DNA of 64,000 nucleotides from Staphylococcus sp. (GTDB lineage Bacteria > Bacteroidota > Bacteroidia > Bacteroidales > Muribaculaceae): the NCBI GenBank assembly GCA_023665865.1, contig JAMPDC010000001.1, forward strand, positions 2,058,662 through 2,122,661. The letters are read 5' to 3'. Made by a program: the position numbers and the translations under genes. The notes beneath the pieces were generated by a model that was not told the DNA's origin, searched no databases, and saw only the letters and a program-made list of their open reading frames with translations. Positions 1-10,803 of this stretch are shown here, in pieces; position 1 is the stretch's first letter, and every line of letters starts with the position of its first letter.

Positions 1-1
1 A

Positions 2-3000
2 TCGCTACGCGATGATGAAAGAGGCCGAGAAAGCTCAGACGGCTCCCTCGGATCAAGAATAGCCGAGGCGGAAACCGCTGTCAACACCTCTCCTACCGAC
101 AGACAAAAGGAGGCGGGGAATTATAAGAAGGGTCACGTGCAGGTGGGAACATTTGACGTGACCATTGAGAATCCGAAAGGTTCAGTACGTTCTGGAGTTG
201 ACCCTGACGGCACACCATGGGAAACTACCATGACCCACACTTACGGCTATATCCGAGGCACAAAGGGAGTGGACGGAGATCACATTGACGTGTACATTTC
301 TTCTGACGTTGACGCATGGAACGGACGGAAGGCATTTGTTGTTGACCAATACAACCTGGACGGCACTTTCGATGAACATAAGGTGATGCTCGGTTTCAAT
401 GACCGGGACGAAGCTTTCGGTGCATATTTGTCCAATTATGAGTCCGGGTGGGAGAAAGGCAGACGGCTTGACATAATCGAGGTCAACATGGAAGACTTTG
501 AGAAATGGATTGAGTCGAGCAAGCGTAAGACCAAACCGTTTGCAGAGTACAAGAACGTCAAGACGGAGGCGAATTCCACCGCACATGGGGGGAAAGATCC
601 CTTGCATGACGAGGTAAGGCAATGGCTGGGAATGAAAGGACTTGAGGCAACCGAGGCTTCGCGGAGTGCAGTCATGCGCTACTTCAAGATTGGATATAAC
701 CGCGCATCCCAAATTCTGAACGCCATAGCACAGGAGGCACAGGAGGAATCAACCGCAAGCACAGACGGCTACACCATAGTTTCCAAGCCATACACCAACA
801 AGCAGGATAAGACACTTGACACTTATCTTGTGACTTTTGACAGCGAACTGACGAAAGAGGATAAGAAAAGACTCCGCGATTTAGCCAAGAGTCGTAAAGG
901 GTGGCCAGATAAAGAGACCGGAGGCTATATGCTTCGCAGCCGCGAGGACGCAGAGGCATTTGCTAAAGAAGCTTCCGATGGCTGGGCTGAGAATCCGGAG
1001 GACACTTCCATCAGCCTCAGCGACATTGAAGAGGCAATAAAACCGACTAATCAGGAAAACTCTTCGCCCGAAACGGAAATTCCTGAACAGAAACCTACCA
1101 CTTCTGAACCGGAAACGGCAACACCTGTTCAGGAAACGCCTAAATCTGAACAGGAAGATAAACCAGTCGAAGCTGCACAAAAGCCGGGGAAGAAGCCGAG
1201 CAAGTGGGTAGATGAAGAGGACGCAGAGGAATTTGCGCGCCTCCGCGACATCTTGCGCAATGGATTAGGGCAGCTGAATGTGGGCTTCCCTCCTGAACTT
1301 CTTTATGCCGGGGCAAAGATGAGTTATCTCATGATGAAGCACGGTGTGAGGAAATTTGCTGAGTATGCCACTGCCATGATTGAGGAACTTGGGGATACAA
1401 TCAGACCGCACCTTAAATCTCTTTACAACTTCACACGATCCACTGAGGAAGTAATGAGTAGCGAATGGTCGAATGAGCTTACCCCCTTTGACGAGGTGAT
1501 GAAATTCGATACCGCCAACTTCGATAAGTCTCATGTGGACGCTCTATCTACAGCCGAGAATGTAGTAGCCGAGGAAGATAGCCAAAAGCATATCGAAGAG
1601 ACCACAGAAGCTATAAAGGACAACATTCGGCATAATCCCGATGGAAGTACCACCAAGACCATAACGGAAGGAGGCGTAGAAATGGACGTTACAGAAGGAG
1701 ACTTCATCCCCGGCATCCTTCCTGCCATAGATGAACAGAAGCCTGAGAAGAAACCAACCAAGCCAAAACCTGCAACCACTGGACAGCTTGACCTCTTCGG
1801 CGAAGAAGAGGAGCATATAGTAAATGATGTAATTGAACAGACCACGCCACCCGAAGCGAAGCCGGAGGCTGAACTATCAGGAGATTCAGTAGAATATCAA
1901 GAACGTGCCCGACAGGAGCGTGACTTGGTGGACGATATAGTCGTGGAGATAGTGAAGCGATCCGACATGAAAGCCGGAGGCGTTGATAAGGGACCGCTCT
2001 CCATGCGCGACATAAGGGGAATGCTTGAAAATTATGATCTCCTTACGGACATATCGGCTACCGACCTTCAGGAGCTTGTGGAACGCGCCATGACCATCCT
2101 GACACGCACGGCGGCCAAAGCATGGCAAGCCGACCCGCGTCAGGGGTATAATCGCGTTGTAGCCTACTACAATATGCAGCCGAGCCTTAATGCAAGAGAT
2201 AGCGAGAGACTGATCAAACAGCAGTACAGTACCCCTACTCCGTTCGGCTATGTAATGGGGCAATTTGTTAATGCAAAGCATGATGTTAAGAGTGTGCTGG
2301 AGCCGAGCGCAGGAAACGGGGCTTTGACAATCATGTTTGACCCTTCAATCGTCCATGTGAACGATATAGACCAGCGCAGGCTTGAGAACCTCCGTACCTT
2401 GGGTTATGGCTCTGTGACTGCTCAAAACGGTCTTCTTCCTTTTGAGGGAGAGAAAGTTGATGGTGTGCTTACAAATCCACCTTTCGGAAGTGTTACCGAA
2501 AAGATATATGATGGCATATTCAAGATTTCTTCCCTTGAGGGGCAGATGGCAATCAACGCTCTTGACTCCATGAAGGACGGAGGCCGAGCAGCAATAATCA
2601 TCGGAGGAAACACCAGCTATCGCACAAATGGGTCGATGAATGCTAAAGATGCCGCTTTTTTTGGTTATCTTTACAGCCATTATAACGTAGTTGACGTTAT
2701 CAATATAAACGGTAAGGCGCTCTATTCGCGCAATGGTACGGGATATGATGTGCGCATGATATTGATAGACGGAAGAAAGACAGGCGAATTTTCGCGTGTA
2801 TTCCCGCCTGTCAAGTCAAAAGCCCGCGCCGAACAGGTAACAACATTTGATGAACTTTATAAACGAATACAAGATGATATACAGCAAGTTTTCCAAGTGG
2901 GGAATAAGCCTTCCGATGTGCAGCCAGAAGCAGGGGCAAACGCTGACGGAGGAAAGAGTACGCCTGTTCGTAGCGGAGAGCATCGCCCGGACAAAGGAAC

Positions 3001-6000
3001 AGGGGAACGACCCAATACAGCAAGCAATGGAAGCGGAAGTGCATCCTGGCCCCATAGCGGACACACTTCATCCGGCAATGATGGAAGCCGACCTGTTGGA
3101 GTGGATAATGGAGACGGAGGAAATGCAGGAGGCACTGACAATGTTCAGAAACCAAAACCCACAGCGCCCGGAAGCACAGGAAGTGGAAGCGCACAGAATG
3201 ACGGAGGAAGAAGTGGAGGCAACGGACGTGACACAACTCCTTCTCGACCTGACCACAGCGGAGAGCGACTGGCAGTAAAGCCCGACCTCACGACTGAGAA
3301 AGTACCGTATCCTAATCAGAGCGACAACGGCTTCACGCTTCTTTCAGTCGTTCCGGCAGCACAGGCAGAAGTGCTACAGCGCAGCCTTGGGGAGATCGGA
3401 GACGTTGACCAATTCCTTGTAGATGAACTTGGCTATTCGAGCAAGGAGGAGCTATACAGCTATCTTGCAGCCGAACAGATAGATTCTGTAGCCCTTGCCA
3501 TACATCAGATGAATAAAGGTAACGCTTTTATCATCGGCGATATGACAGGCGTGGGCAAAGGCAGGCAAGGCGCCGCCTTAATCCGATATGGAGTAAGGCA
3601 AGGCAGATGCCCTATATATTTCACACAGAAACCGACACTTTTCACCGACAACTACCGAGACCTTGCAGACATCGGCAGCAGTGAGCTACGCCCCTTCATC
3701 ATAGCCTCAAATCCCAAAGACGCAAACATTGTCGATGCAAACGGCAATGTGGTGCATAAGCTTCCTTCCAAGAAAGAACAGGAGCGAGTCTTCGACTATA
3801 TCATGCACAACGGCAAATTGCCACCGGAGTATGACTATGTGCTGACTACCTACGACCAGATCAAGAACGGCACGGCAGATTACACGCAAAATGAAGATGG
3901 CACATGGAATACCGAAGCCCGCAAGCTTCCAAAAAAGAGCAAAGGTTATACCACAGCCGACCACAACGGACAGGCAAGACGCGATGCGCTTGCACGTCTG
4001 GCCATGGGGGTAGAACCTGGTAAGGGCAATATCGCCATACTCGATGAAAGCCACACTGTAGGCGGAGACAGCGGTTGCGGGCGATATATGCAGATGCTGA
4101 CCTCCGGCGCATACGGAGTGACATTTCTTTCCGCCACCTTTGCCAAGCGAGCCGACAATATGCCTATCTATGCCCAGCGCACAGCAATCTCAGAGGCAGG
4201 AATAAAGCCAAATGAATTGATAGAAGCCATCGCGAAAGGAGGTGTGACCTTACAGGAAATAATGTCAAAGCAGTTGGTGGAATCCGGTCAGATGATACGC
4301 CGTGAGAGGAGCTTTGAGGGCGTGACCATTGATTGGCTCAGTGTGGAGGAAGCTACCAACCACAAACAAAGAGAGCAGTTTAATGAGGTTGCCAATATCT
4401 TCAATAGTATCCGCAATTTCCAAAATGACTTCATCAAGCCTATCATAGACGGTATGAATGAAGCCGCAGCCGAGCAGGGAGCGACCGTAGGGCAGACACA
4501 AGGCACAAAGGATTTAGGTGTAAGGAACACCCCTTTTGCCTCAAAGATGTACAATCTCGTCAATCAGTTGCTCTTCGCCCTGAAAGTTGATGCCGTAGCC
4601 GACAGGGTTATAGAAAATCTACACAACGGCTACAAGCCTGTGATCAGCTTCACCAACACCATGGAGGGCTTTCTTGCATCCGCTCCCAAAGGCGTGGCCA
4701 TGGATGAGGTGCCTAATTTCTCCCTTACACTGATGAGGGCGCTCGATGGTGTGATGAGATTCACCGAGAATGATGCGGACCAGAACAGCGAAGGGGGCCA
4801 TATCACACTCAGTCAGCTATCACCGGAGGGACAGGCAGCCTACAATGAGGTAAAAGAAAAAATCATGAACCTCAGTGCAGACCTGCCTATCTCCCCGATG
4901 GACGCTATCCGCATGAAGATAGAGGAAGCGGGATATAGTGTTGCCGAGATTACAGGGCGCACCACACAACTCAACCGCACTGAGGATGGTCGATACATAG
5001 TCGAGGGTAGAAAAGACCGAGACAAGAAGGCAGCCATGCGCGACTTCAATTCCGGCAAGCTTGATGTACTCATGATTAACAAATCCGGCTCAACGGGCAT
5101 TTCCCTTCATGCCTCAAGCAAGTTTGAGGATCAGCGTCAGCGCGTCATGGTATTTGCTCAATTCCAGAGCGACATCAATGACGAGGTGCAGATGCGCGGA
5201 CGTATTGACAGAAGCGGGCAGGTAGTCAGAGGACGTTACGAATATATCATGTCAACAATCCCAGCAGAGCAGCGTATTCAGATGATGTTCAAAGCGAAGC
5301 TGAAATCGCTTGATGCCAACACTACGTCATCGCAGAAATCCAAGTTCAATGAAATGGAGATTGTTGATTACCTCAACAAATATGGCGATGAAGTCGTATG
5401 GGAATACATGAAGGAGCATCCAGAACTCTCAGACCGACTCGGAGACCCCCTGAATATGTTGCAGGACAAAAGCGGAGACGGATCTGTCCGCACATCAGAA
5501 ACCGAGGACACCTCAAAAAAAGCAGACTGTGCAGGAAAAATCTCACGATACCTTGCCTTCCTTTCCGTAGAGGAACAGGATGAAATCTTCAAGGAGATAA
5601 CCGAAGCTTACAAAGTGAAGATACAGCTACTCGACGATGCAGGAGAGAACGATCTTGAAATCACCACCATGCCACTGAGAGCCGAAACCAAGAGCAAACA
5701 GATATGGCACAAGGGTGAGAATCCCGGTAGCGGAAATGCTTTTGCCGACAACACCTATGTAGAAGAGGTTGAGGTTGACGTATTGAAGAAACCCATGAAG
5801 CGCGGCGAGATTGAGGATATGACCCGTAAACTCATGGGCGATAAGTTATCGACAGCGACCGAATACGACCAACAACGTTATGGCATGAAAGAGGGCGAAC
5901 TTAATTGGGGACGCTATGCTGATAAGATGGTTGATGAGGTCAATAATTTCTTCAATTCCAAAGCGGATGATGCTATTGAGAAAATGAAAGAGGCCGGCGC

Positions 6001-9000
6001 CAAGAGAGTGTCCAAGGCAAGAGAGAAAGCTGTCAAAGATGCCATCAAGGCACGCGCCAAAGGTGAGAATACTTTCAGTGACCAGGAAATAGAGGCTCTC
6101 GCTAATGTTGTAGCCAAGGAAGCGCAGGATAATGAGGAAATAAAGCAGTACAGGCGGCGAGAGGAAATAAATGCTGTCCGCGACCACATAAAGCGACTCT
6201 TAACCAGATTAAGAGCCGGGCATATTTATGTAGTCCCGCAAGACTTAAAGCAAGCCTCTGCAGATATGTTCACTCAGACATTCGGCACATTCGTCGGCTT
6301 CAAGTTCAACAAAAGCTACACCCTCGGCTCATCGACCGCCATATTTGCAACGCTTGACGGAAGAAGGAAAGTGGAGCTTGCCTTGAACGACAAGGCAATC
6401 GACACCATAATCAAATGTACTGATACGGCACTTCGCTATTCCCCAAAGGAAATAAACTCTATCTCAATGGATAATTGGGATAGCAAAGTCCCCACCCAAA
6501 CACGTCAGACGCGTCACATCATTACAGGTAATCTTCTTCAAGCCCTTGTAGATACAGAAAAAGGCGAGAAAACCAGAGGTAACCTCATCAGCTACTCTAC
6601 AATGGATGGAGAGACACGGCAGGGTATCCTTATGAGTGAGAATTTCAAGCCCACAGATCTTCGCAACAGTGTTCATCTCCGTTCGCGCCTGAAACAGATA
6701 CAGGATGGCCATACCGTTGTCAGCGAGAATGGGGATGTGCAGATTCAAAGAATTAATTTCGATTGGAAGCATCGCGGAGAATACGAGTTGAGGGTGCCTA
6801 AGTCAAAGCAACGTGGAGGTATCTATACAATGCACCCGGAGTTGCTGAAACTTGTGGGTGGCCATAACTTCGTCACGAAAGGCAACAACATGGTGGGCTA
6901 TGTATTGCCGGAGAATCTTGCGAAAGTAGTGGATATGCTCAGCAACTCCCCTTTCAATCTGACAGTGTTAGAAGAATCAAAGTTAACAGAAAATTCAGCC
7001 GTTTATCGTGAAGGGGGCAATTCATATTCTGATTCTGAATTGTCGTATGAAAATGATCCGTGGAGCAAAGCATTTGGCGAAAGCTTACGCACCAAGAAAA
7101 AGCAGAAGCAATTCGCCGAAAGGATGCGCAGGGATATGACCGCCCGCGCCAATGAGTTAGCTAATACCCTCGGTGTCGAAATTGAGATTATAGAGGATGC
7201 AAGCAGCTTAGAGGGCAGGAAGCGAAAGGCCAAAGGCTGGTATGACACAGCAACAGAGAAGATAACTATTGTCGTTGGCAATCATAAAAATGTCGAGGAC
7301 ATTGAAGCCACCATGCTTCATGAGGTTGTGGCGCATCATGGCCTCCGTGAATTGTTTGGCGAGAAGTTTGACGCATTCCTCGATGCTGTCTATGAAAATG
7401 CAGAGAACAGCATCAAGGAGCAGATTGATTTACTTGCCACAAAGAACGGTTGGAACAGGCGTGTTGCTACCGAGGAATATCTTGCAGGACTTGCAGAAAG
7501 AACAGATTTTGAAAACACTATGGCTTCATGGTGGAGCAAGATCAAGAATCTATTCATGAATTTCCTCCGTGGCTGTGGATTCAAAGGCAACGTGACAATA
7601 AGCGACAATGAACTGAGGTATGTGCTTTGGATGAGTTGGAAAAACCTGCAACATCCCGGAGCATTTAAGAGTTTCCTCGGCGTGGCTGAAAAAGTGGCAA
7701 AGGAGTATGAGCTTGGGGTCGGAGCGTATGCCGAGACTGATGGCAACACTTCTGACGCTGCCGAACCGGGCGAGCGTTTCAGAGATGGAGACTTCACACC
7801 TCACGACAGGAAAATCGTGGCCAACATCTATGAAAATATGGTAGCGCAAGGGAGTTATCAATTCAGGGAGGCTACTCAGGATTCCATGTTGGGACTAAAG
7901 AAGCTCTATGAAGCAATCCTTACCGAGGGTGACAAATCGAAAATAAAGAATTTCAGAATCGAGGAAGTTGCCGGGTATGAGAATGCCTATCTCTACGAGA
8001 ACCGCATGAGCAGTGCGAATAACGGAGAACAGCAGCAATACTTCACCGCGTACATGAAGCCTCTTCTGGAGAGTGTTCATAATCTTTGTGGAAGCAAGGA
8101 AATAGACAGGCGCATTCTTACCGACTACATGATGGCCAAACATGGCTTGGAGCGTAATGAGTATATGCGAAATGAAGCTGCCGCAGCCGGAGAAGAGACA
8201 GAGCGCGACTTCGCAGGTCTGTGTGGTCTGACAGGGAAAGATGATTGGCAAGCAGCAGAGATCGAGGCACAGAAGATAGTGGATGATTATGAGAATAACC
8301 ATGACACCACTGAGCTGTGGGATAACGTGAAACGTGCCACAACAGCGACACTCGACAAGATATATCTTACCGGACTTATCAGCGAGGAGACCTACAACAA
8401 GGTGCTTGGAATGTATGCCTACTACATTCCCCTACGCGGCTGGGAAGAGACCACAAGCGATGAGGTGTATGGTTATCTTACGAGCAAAGACGGGCCACTG
8501 ATGGGGAACGTCTTCAAGACAGCCGAAGGACGCGAGAGTAAGGCTGACGATCCTATCGCAACCATAGCAATGATGGCTGACGATGCAATCCGTCAGGGAA
8601 ACCGCAATGTGATGAAGCAGCGTTTCCTTAACTTCGTGCATGGCAATCCGAGCGACCTTGTGAGTGTAAATGAATTATGGCTTCAATATAATGACGCAAA
8701 AGATGAGTGGCAACCTATCTTTGCTGACTTGGAGCCTGACATGACCAATGCCGAGGTAGAGAGCGAGATTGCCAAATTCGAGGCAAAGATGGAAGCTCTT
8801 GCAGTAGCGGAACCGGACAAATACAAAAGGAGCCGTGATGCGAGGAACATTCCCTATAAGGTCGTGCGCGGGAATCTGGACGAGCATCAAGTGCTTGTTA
8901 AGCGTAACGGTCACACCTATGTCATGACTATCAACGGAAATCCGAGAGCTGCACAGGCTCTTAACGGTCTGACCAATCCCAACGTGGAAGTCGGAGGCAT

Positions 9001-10723
9001 AATTGGGAATATGCTGAAACTTGGAGAATATGTAAACCGAAACCTCAGCGCATTCTACACTACAAGAAATCCTGACTTCGTGATGAGCAACTTCCTACGC
9101 GATATGCTCTACTCCAACGCCATGACTTGGGTGAAGGAGAATCCACGATATGCGCTTCGCTTCCATAGGAATTTTGGCAAGATCAATCCAGTGCGTCTCC
9201 GTGGTCTTCTTGCAAAATGGGAAAGCAACGGTTTAAACGACGGCATTTATATTGAAAGAATGTTCAAAGAGTTTATGTTGAATGGCGGCGAGACTGGCTA
9301 CACTTCTGTAAAAGACATTGAGGGGCATAAGCGCACCATTGCAGCAGAACTGAAGAAGCAAGGGAGTGCCGGGCGTAAAGCATGGGCGGCTCTCGGCAAA
9401 CAGCTCGACCTTCTGAATAGGAGCACGGAGAACTGTGCTCGCTTCGCTGCCTTCCTGACCTCACGCGAAATGGGGCGCTCCCTTGACAGAAGTATCTATG
9501 ACGCGAAGGAAATAAGCGTAAACTTCAACAAGAAAGGGAGCGGTGGCAAATTCGTCAACGCTACCGGGCAGACGCTCCTCGGTAAAATCGGCTCATATCT
9601 CGGAGGCGGAGGCAGGATAGCCTACGTCTTTTGGAATGCCGGAGTGCAGGGTCTGACAAATTTCGGCAGAGTAGGGAAGCGTAATCCCGGCAAAGCAATG
9701 GCAGGAGCTGCGGCACTTTTCGCCCTCGGCTCAGTGATTCCCTTGCTTGCTCAACTACTCGGAGGCGGAGATGGAGACGACGATGATAAGAATGCGTATT
9801 ACAATCTACCTGAATATGTGCGCCGCAGTAATATATGCTTCAAGGCAGGAGACCAATGGATCACTATTCCTCTACCTATCGAGTATAGGGCTATCTATGG
9901 TTTGGGAGAGCTATCCACAGGAGTAATCAGCGGTAACGAGAGATATAGCAATGCCGAATTGGCGCGGCAGATGGCAGCACAGGTCAGCCAAATCATGCCA
10001 CTTGATATGCTTGAGGGTGGTGGAGGTGTTGCGCCTTTCATCCCGAGTGCGATCAAGCCATTTACAGAGGCTTATGTCATGAATAAAGGATGGACGGGGC
10101 TTCCTGTCTATAAAGATAATCCTTTCAATGAAAATGATCCTGAATGGACGAAAGCGTATCAAAGCTCCGATCAACATCTTGTGGAATTTACCCGGTGGCT
10201 CAACGAGATAAGTGGAGGCGATGACTTCAAGAAAGGGGCAATCGACATAAATCCGGCAAAGCTTGAGTATCTACTTAACGGAACCTTCGGGGGAATGGTA
10301 AGCTTCCCGATGAAGATAAAGAAAACCGCAGAGACCGCATTTGGAGACCGAGAATTTGAGTGGAGGAATATGCCTTTTGCAAACCGCGTTGTGAAGAGTG
10401 GCGATGAGAGGACTGCCAACAGGAAGCTCCAAAACGAATACTTCAAATACAAGAAGGAGGCCGAGGAGACTGACCGCCTGAGAAAGAAGTATGAGAATGC
10501 GGCAGACGAAGGCATCCTTGCTTATGCCGAAAAGATTGACTTCCTCTATAACTCCAATGAGTATCTCCGTTATGAGATATACAAAAAGTTTGAACCGGAA
10601 ATCAACGCTATCCATGAGGAGATAAAGTCAGAGACAGATCCGGAGACGAAAAAAGATCTACAGGCAGAATTATTTGCAGCGATGCGAGAGCTTGTAGATG
10701 AACTCCATGAAGTCGGTAAGTAA
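2..10723 (+). CDS. Giant phage polyvalent protein (InPase + DNA methyltransferase + strawberry-notch helicase + zincin + LPD-like C-terminus)
   Basis: A DarB-like multidomain protein, presumably packaged and injected with the DNA to protect it. Numbered from the GTG at 137, it has these parts: pyrophosphatase-like domain (1-120, motif GVDGDHIDVYI); FtsK-gamma-like winged helix (about 150-195, FKIGYNRASQIL); Pro/Glu linker; N6-adenine methyltransferase (LEPSAGNGAL near 720, NPPF near 775); SF2 helicase (GDMTGVGKGRQ near 1135, DESH near 1302, QMRGRIDRSGQ near 1685); zincin HEVVAHH near 2395; C-terminal part resembling LPD38 (FVMSNFLRDML near 2977) with a hydrophobic segment near 3190-3210. The frame is open leftward to the window edge. 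The residues just before the GTG (QKEAGNYKKGHV) are a conserved part of this InPase family, so the true start is probably upstream of the window. Polyvalent proteins of this build are known from phages and conjugative elements; injection and anti-restriction are inferred. Confidence 0.88.
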   Translation, partial: SLRDDERGRESSDGSLGSRIAEAETAVNTSPTDRQKEAGNYKKGHVQVGTFDVTIENPKGSVRSGVDPDGTPWETTMTHTYGYIRGTKGVDGDHIDVYISSDVDAWNGRKAFVVDQYNLDGTFDEHKVMLGFNDRDEAFGAYLSNYESGWEKGRRLDIIEVNMEDFEKWIESSKRKTKPFAEYKNVKTEANSTAHGGKDPLHDEVRQWLGMKGLEATEASRSAVMRYFKIGYNRASQILNAIAQEAQEESTASTDGYTIVSKPYTNKQDKTLDTYLVTFDSELTKEDKKRLRDLAKSRKGWPDKETGGYMLRSREDAEAFAKEASDGWAENPEDTSISLSDIEEAIKPTNQENSSPETEIPEQKPTTSEPETATPVQETPKSEQEDKPVEAAQKPGKKPSKWVDEEDAEEFARLRDILRNGLGQLNVGFPPELLYAGAKMSYLMMKHGVRKFAEYATAMIEELGDTIRPHLKSLYNFTRSTEEVMSSEWSNELTPFDEVMKFDTANFDKSHVDALSTAENVVAEEDSQKHIEETTEAIKDNIRHNPDGSTTKTITEGGVEMDVTEGDFIPGILPAIDEQKPEKKPTKPKPATTGQLDLFGEEEEHIVNDVIEQTTPPEAKPEAELSGDSVEYQERARQERDLVDDIVVEIVKRSDMKAGGVDKGPLSMRDIRGMLENYDLLTDISATDLQELVERAMTILTRTAAKAWQADPRQGYNRVVAYYNMQPSLNARDSERLIKQQYSTPTPFGYVMGQFVNAKHDVKSVLEPSAGNGALTIMFDPSIVHVNDIDQRRLENLRTLGYGSVTAQNGLLPFEGEKVDGVLTNPPFGSVTEKIYDGIFKISSLEGQMAINALDSMKDGGRAAIIIGGNTSYRTNGSMNAKDAAFFGYLYSHYNVVDVININGKALYSRNGTGYDVRMILIDGRKTGEFSRVFPPVKSKARAEQVTTFDELYKRIQDDIQQVFQVGNKPSDVQPEAGANADGGKSTPVRSGEHRPDKGTGERPNTASNGSGSASWPHSGHTSSGNDGSRPVGVDNGDGGNAGGTDNVQKPKPTAPGSTGSGSAQNDGGRSGGNGRDTTPSRPDHSGERLAVKPDLTTEKVPYPNQSDNGFTLLSVVPAAQAEVLQRSLGEIGDVDQFLVDELGYSSKEELYSYLAAEQIDSVALAIHQMNKGNAFIIGDMTGVGKGRQGAALIRYGVRQGRCPIYFTQKPTLFTDNYRDLADIGSSELRPFIIASNPKDANIVDANGNVVHKLPSKKEQERVFDYIMHNGKLPPEYDYVLTTYDQIKNGTADYTQNEDGTWNTEARKLPKKSKGYTTADHNGQARRDALARLAMGVEPGKGNIAILDESHTVGGDSGCGRYMQMLTSGAYGVTFLSATFAKRADNMPIYAQRTAISEAGIKPNELIEAIAKGGVTLQEIMSKQLVESGQMIRRERSFEGVTIDWLSVEEATNHKQREQFNEVANIFNSIRNFQNDFIKPIIDGMNEAAAEQGATVGQTQGTKDLGVRNTPFASKMYNLVNQLLFALKVDAVADRVIENLHNGYKPVISFTNTMEGFLASAPKGVAMDEVPNFSLTLMRALDGVMRFTENDADQNSEGGHITLSQLSPEGQAAYNEVKEKIMNLSADLPISPMDAIRMKIEEAGYSVAEITGRTTQLNRTEDGRYIVEGRKDRDKKAAMRDFNSGKLDVLMINKSGSTGISLHASSKFEDQRQRVMVFAQFQSDINDEVQMRGRIDRSGQVVRGRYEYIMSTIPAEQRIQMMFKAKLKSLDANTTSSQKSKFNEMEIVDYLNKYGDEVVWEYMKEHPELSDRLGDPLNMLQDKSGDGSVRTSETEDTSKKADCAGKISRYLAFLSVEEQDEIFKEITEAYKVKIQLLDDAGENDLEITTMPLRAETKSKQIWHKGENPGSGNAFADNTYVEEVEVDVLKKPMKRGEIEDMTRKLMGDKLSTATEYDQQRYGMKEGELNWGRYADKMVDEVNNFFNSKADDAIEKMKEAGAKRVSKAREKAVKDAIKARAKGENTFSDQEIEALANVVAKEAQDNEEIKQYRRREEINAVRDHIKRLLTRLRAGHIYVVPQDLKQASADMFTQTFGTFVGFKFNKSYTLGSSTAIFATLDGRRKVELALNDKAIDTIIKCTDTALRYSPKEINSISMDNWDSKVPTQTRQTRHIITGNLLQALVDTEKGEKTRGNLISYSTMDGETRQGILMSENFKPTDLRNSVHLRSRLKQIQDGHTVVSENGDVQIQRINFDWKHRGEYELRVPKSKQRGGIYTMHPELLKLVGGHNFVTKGNNMVGYVLPENLAKVVDMLSNSPFNLTVLEESKLTENSAVYREGGNSYSDSELSYENDPWSKAFGESLRTKKKQKQFAERMRRDMTARANELANTLGVEIEIIEDASSLEGRKRKAKGWYDTATEKITIVVGNHKNVEDIEATMLHEVVAHHGLRELFGEKFDAFLDAVYENAENSIKEQIDLLATKNGWNRRVATEEYLAGLAERTDFENTMASWWSKIKNLFMNFLRGCGFKGNVTISDNELRYVLWMSWKNLQHPGAFKSFLGVAEKVAKEYELGVGAYAETDGNTSDAAEPGERFRDGDFTPHDRKIVANIYENMVAQGSYQFREATQDSMLGLKKLYEAILTEGDKSKIKNFRIEEVAGYENAYLYENRMSSANNGEQQQYFTAYMKPLLESVHNLCGSKEIDRRILTDYMMAKHGLERNEYMRNEAAAAGEETERDFAGLCGLTGKDDWQAAEIEAQKIVDDYENNHDTTELWDNVKRATTATLDKIYLTGLISEETYNKVLGMYAYYIPLRGWEETTSDEVYGYLTSKDGPLMGNVFKTAEGRESKADDPIATIAMMADDAIRQGNRNVMKQRFLNFVHGNPSDLVSVNELWLQYNDAKDEWQPIFADLEPDMTNAEVESEIAKFEAKMEALAVAEPDKYKRSRDARNIPYKVVRGNLDEHQVLVKRNGHTYVMTINGNPRAAQALNGLTNPNVEVGGIIGNMLKLGEYVNRNLSAFYTTRNPDFVMSNFLRDMLYSNAMTWVKENPRYALRFHRNFGKINPVRLRGLLAKWESNGLNDGIYIERMFKEFMLNGGETGYTSVKDIEGHKRTIAAELKKQGSAGRKAWAALGKQLDLLNRSTENCARFAAFLTSREMGRSLDRSIYDAKEISVNFNKKGSGGKFVNATGQTLLGKIGSYLGGGGRIAYVFWNAGVQGLTNFGRVGKRNPGKAMAGAAALFALGSVIPLLAQLLGGGDGDDDDKNAYYNLPEYVRRSNICFKAGDQWITIPLPIEYRAIYGLGELSTGVISGNERYSNAELARQMAAQVSQIMPLDMLEGGGGVAPFIPSAIKPFTEAYVMNKGWTGLPVYKDNPFNENDPEWTKAYQSSDQHLVEFTRWLNEISGGDDFKKGAIDINPAKLEYLLNGTFGGMVSFPMKIKKTAETAFGDREFEWRNMPFANRVVKSGDERTANRKLQNEYFKYKKEAEETDRLRKKYENAADEGILAYAEKIDFLYNSNEYLRYEIYKKFEPEINAIHEEIKSETDPETKKDLQAELFAAMRELVDELHEVGK
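3..62 (+). CDS. C-terminal end of an upstream gene (partial)
   Basis: This frame is open from the window edge to a TAG at 60-62 and encodes 19 residues (starting RYAMMKEAEK), helix-like in composition. It overlaps the frame that continues into the giant polyvalent protein, so only one of the two frames can be coding over most of this stretch unless the genes overlap or a -1 frameshift joins them. Too short to assign a function. Confidence 0.3.
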   Translation, partial: RYAMMKEAEKAQTAPSDQE

Positions 10724-10763
10724 ACAGATAACAAATGAGTGGCGCGAGGACTGAGTATCTTTG
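10723..10763 (+). promoter_or_regulatory. Putative phage late promoter of the portal gene
   Basis: A -7 element TATCTTTG lies at 10756-10763. Exactly 33 bases upstream (10723) begins AACAGATAACAAAT, close to the AATAGATAAAAGATT found at the same spacing before the scaffold gene and the gene at 31209. It overlaps the stop codon of the polyvalent gene. Transcription would start about 35 bases before the portal start codon. Confidence 0.55.
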
Positions 10764-10803
10764 CGTCACTCATAATAATTTAAGCCTACGGACGATAAAA
10801 GCT

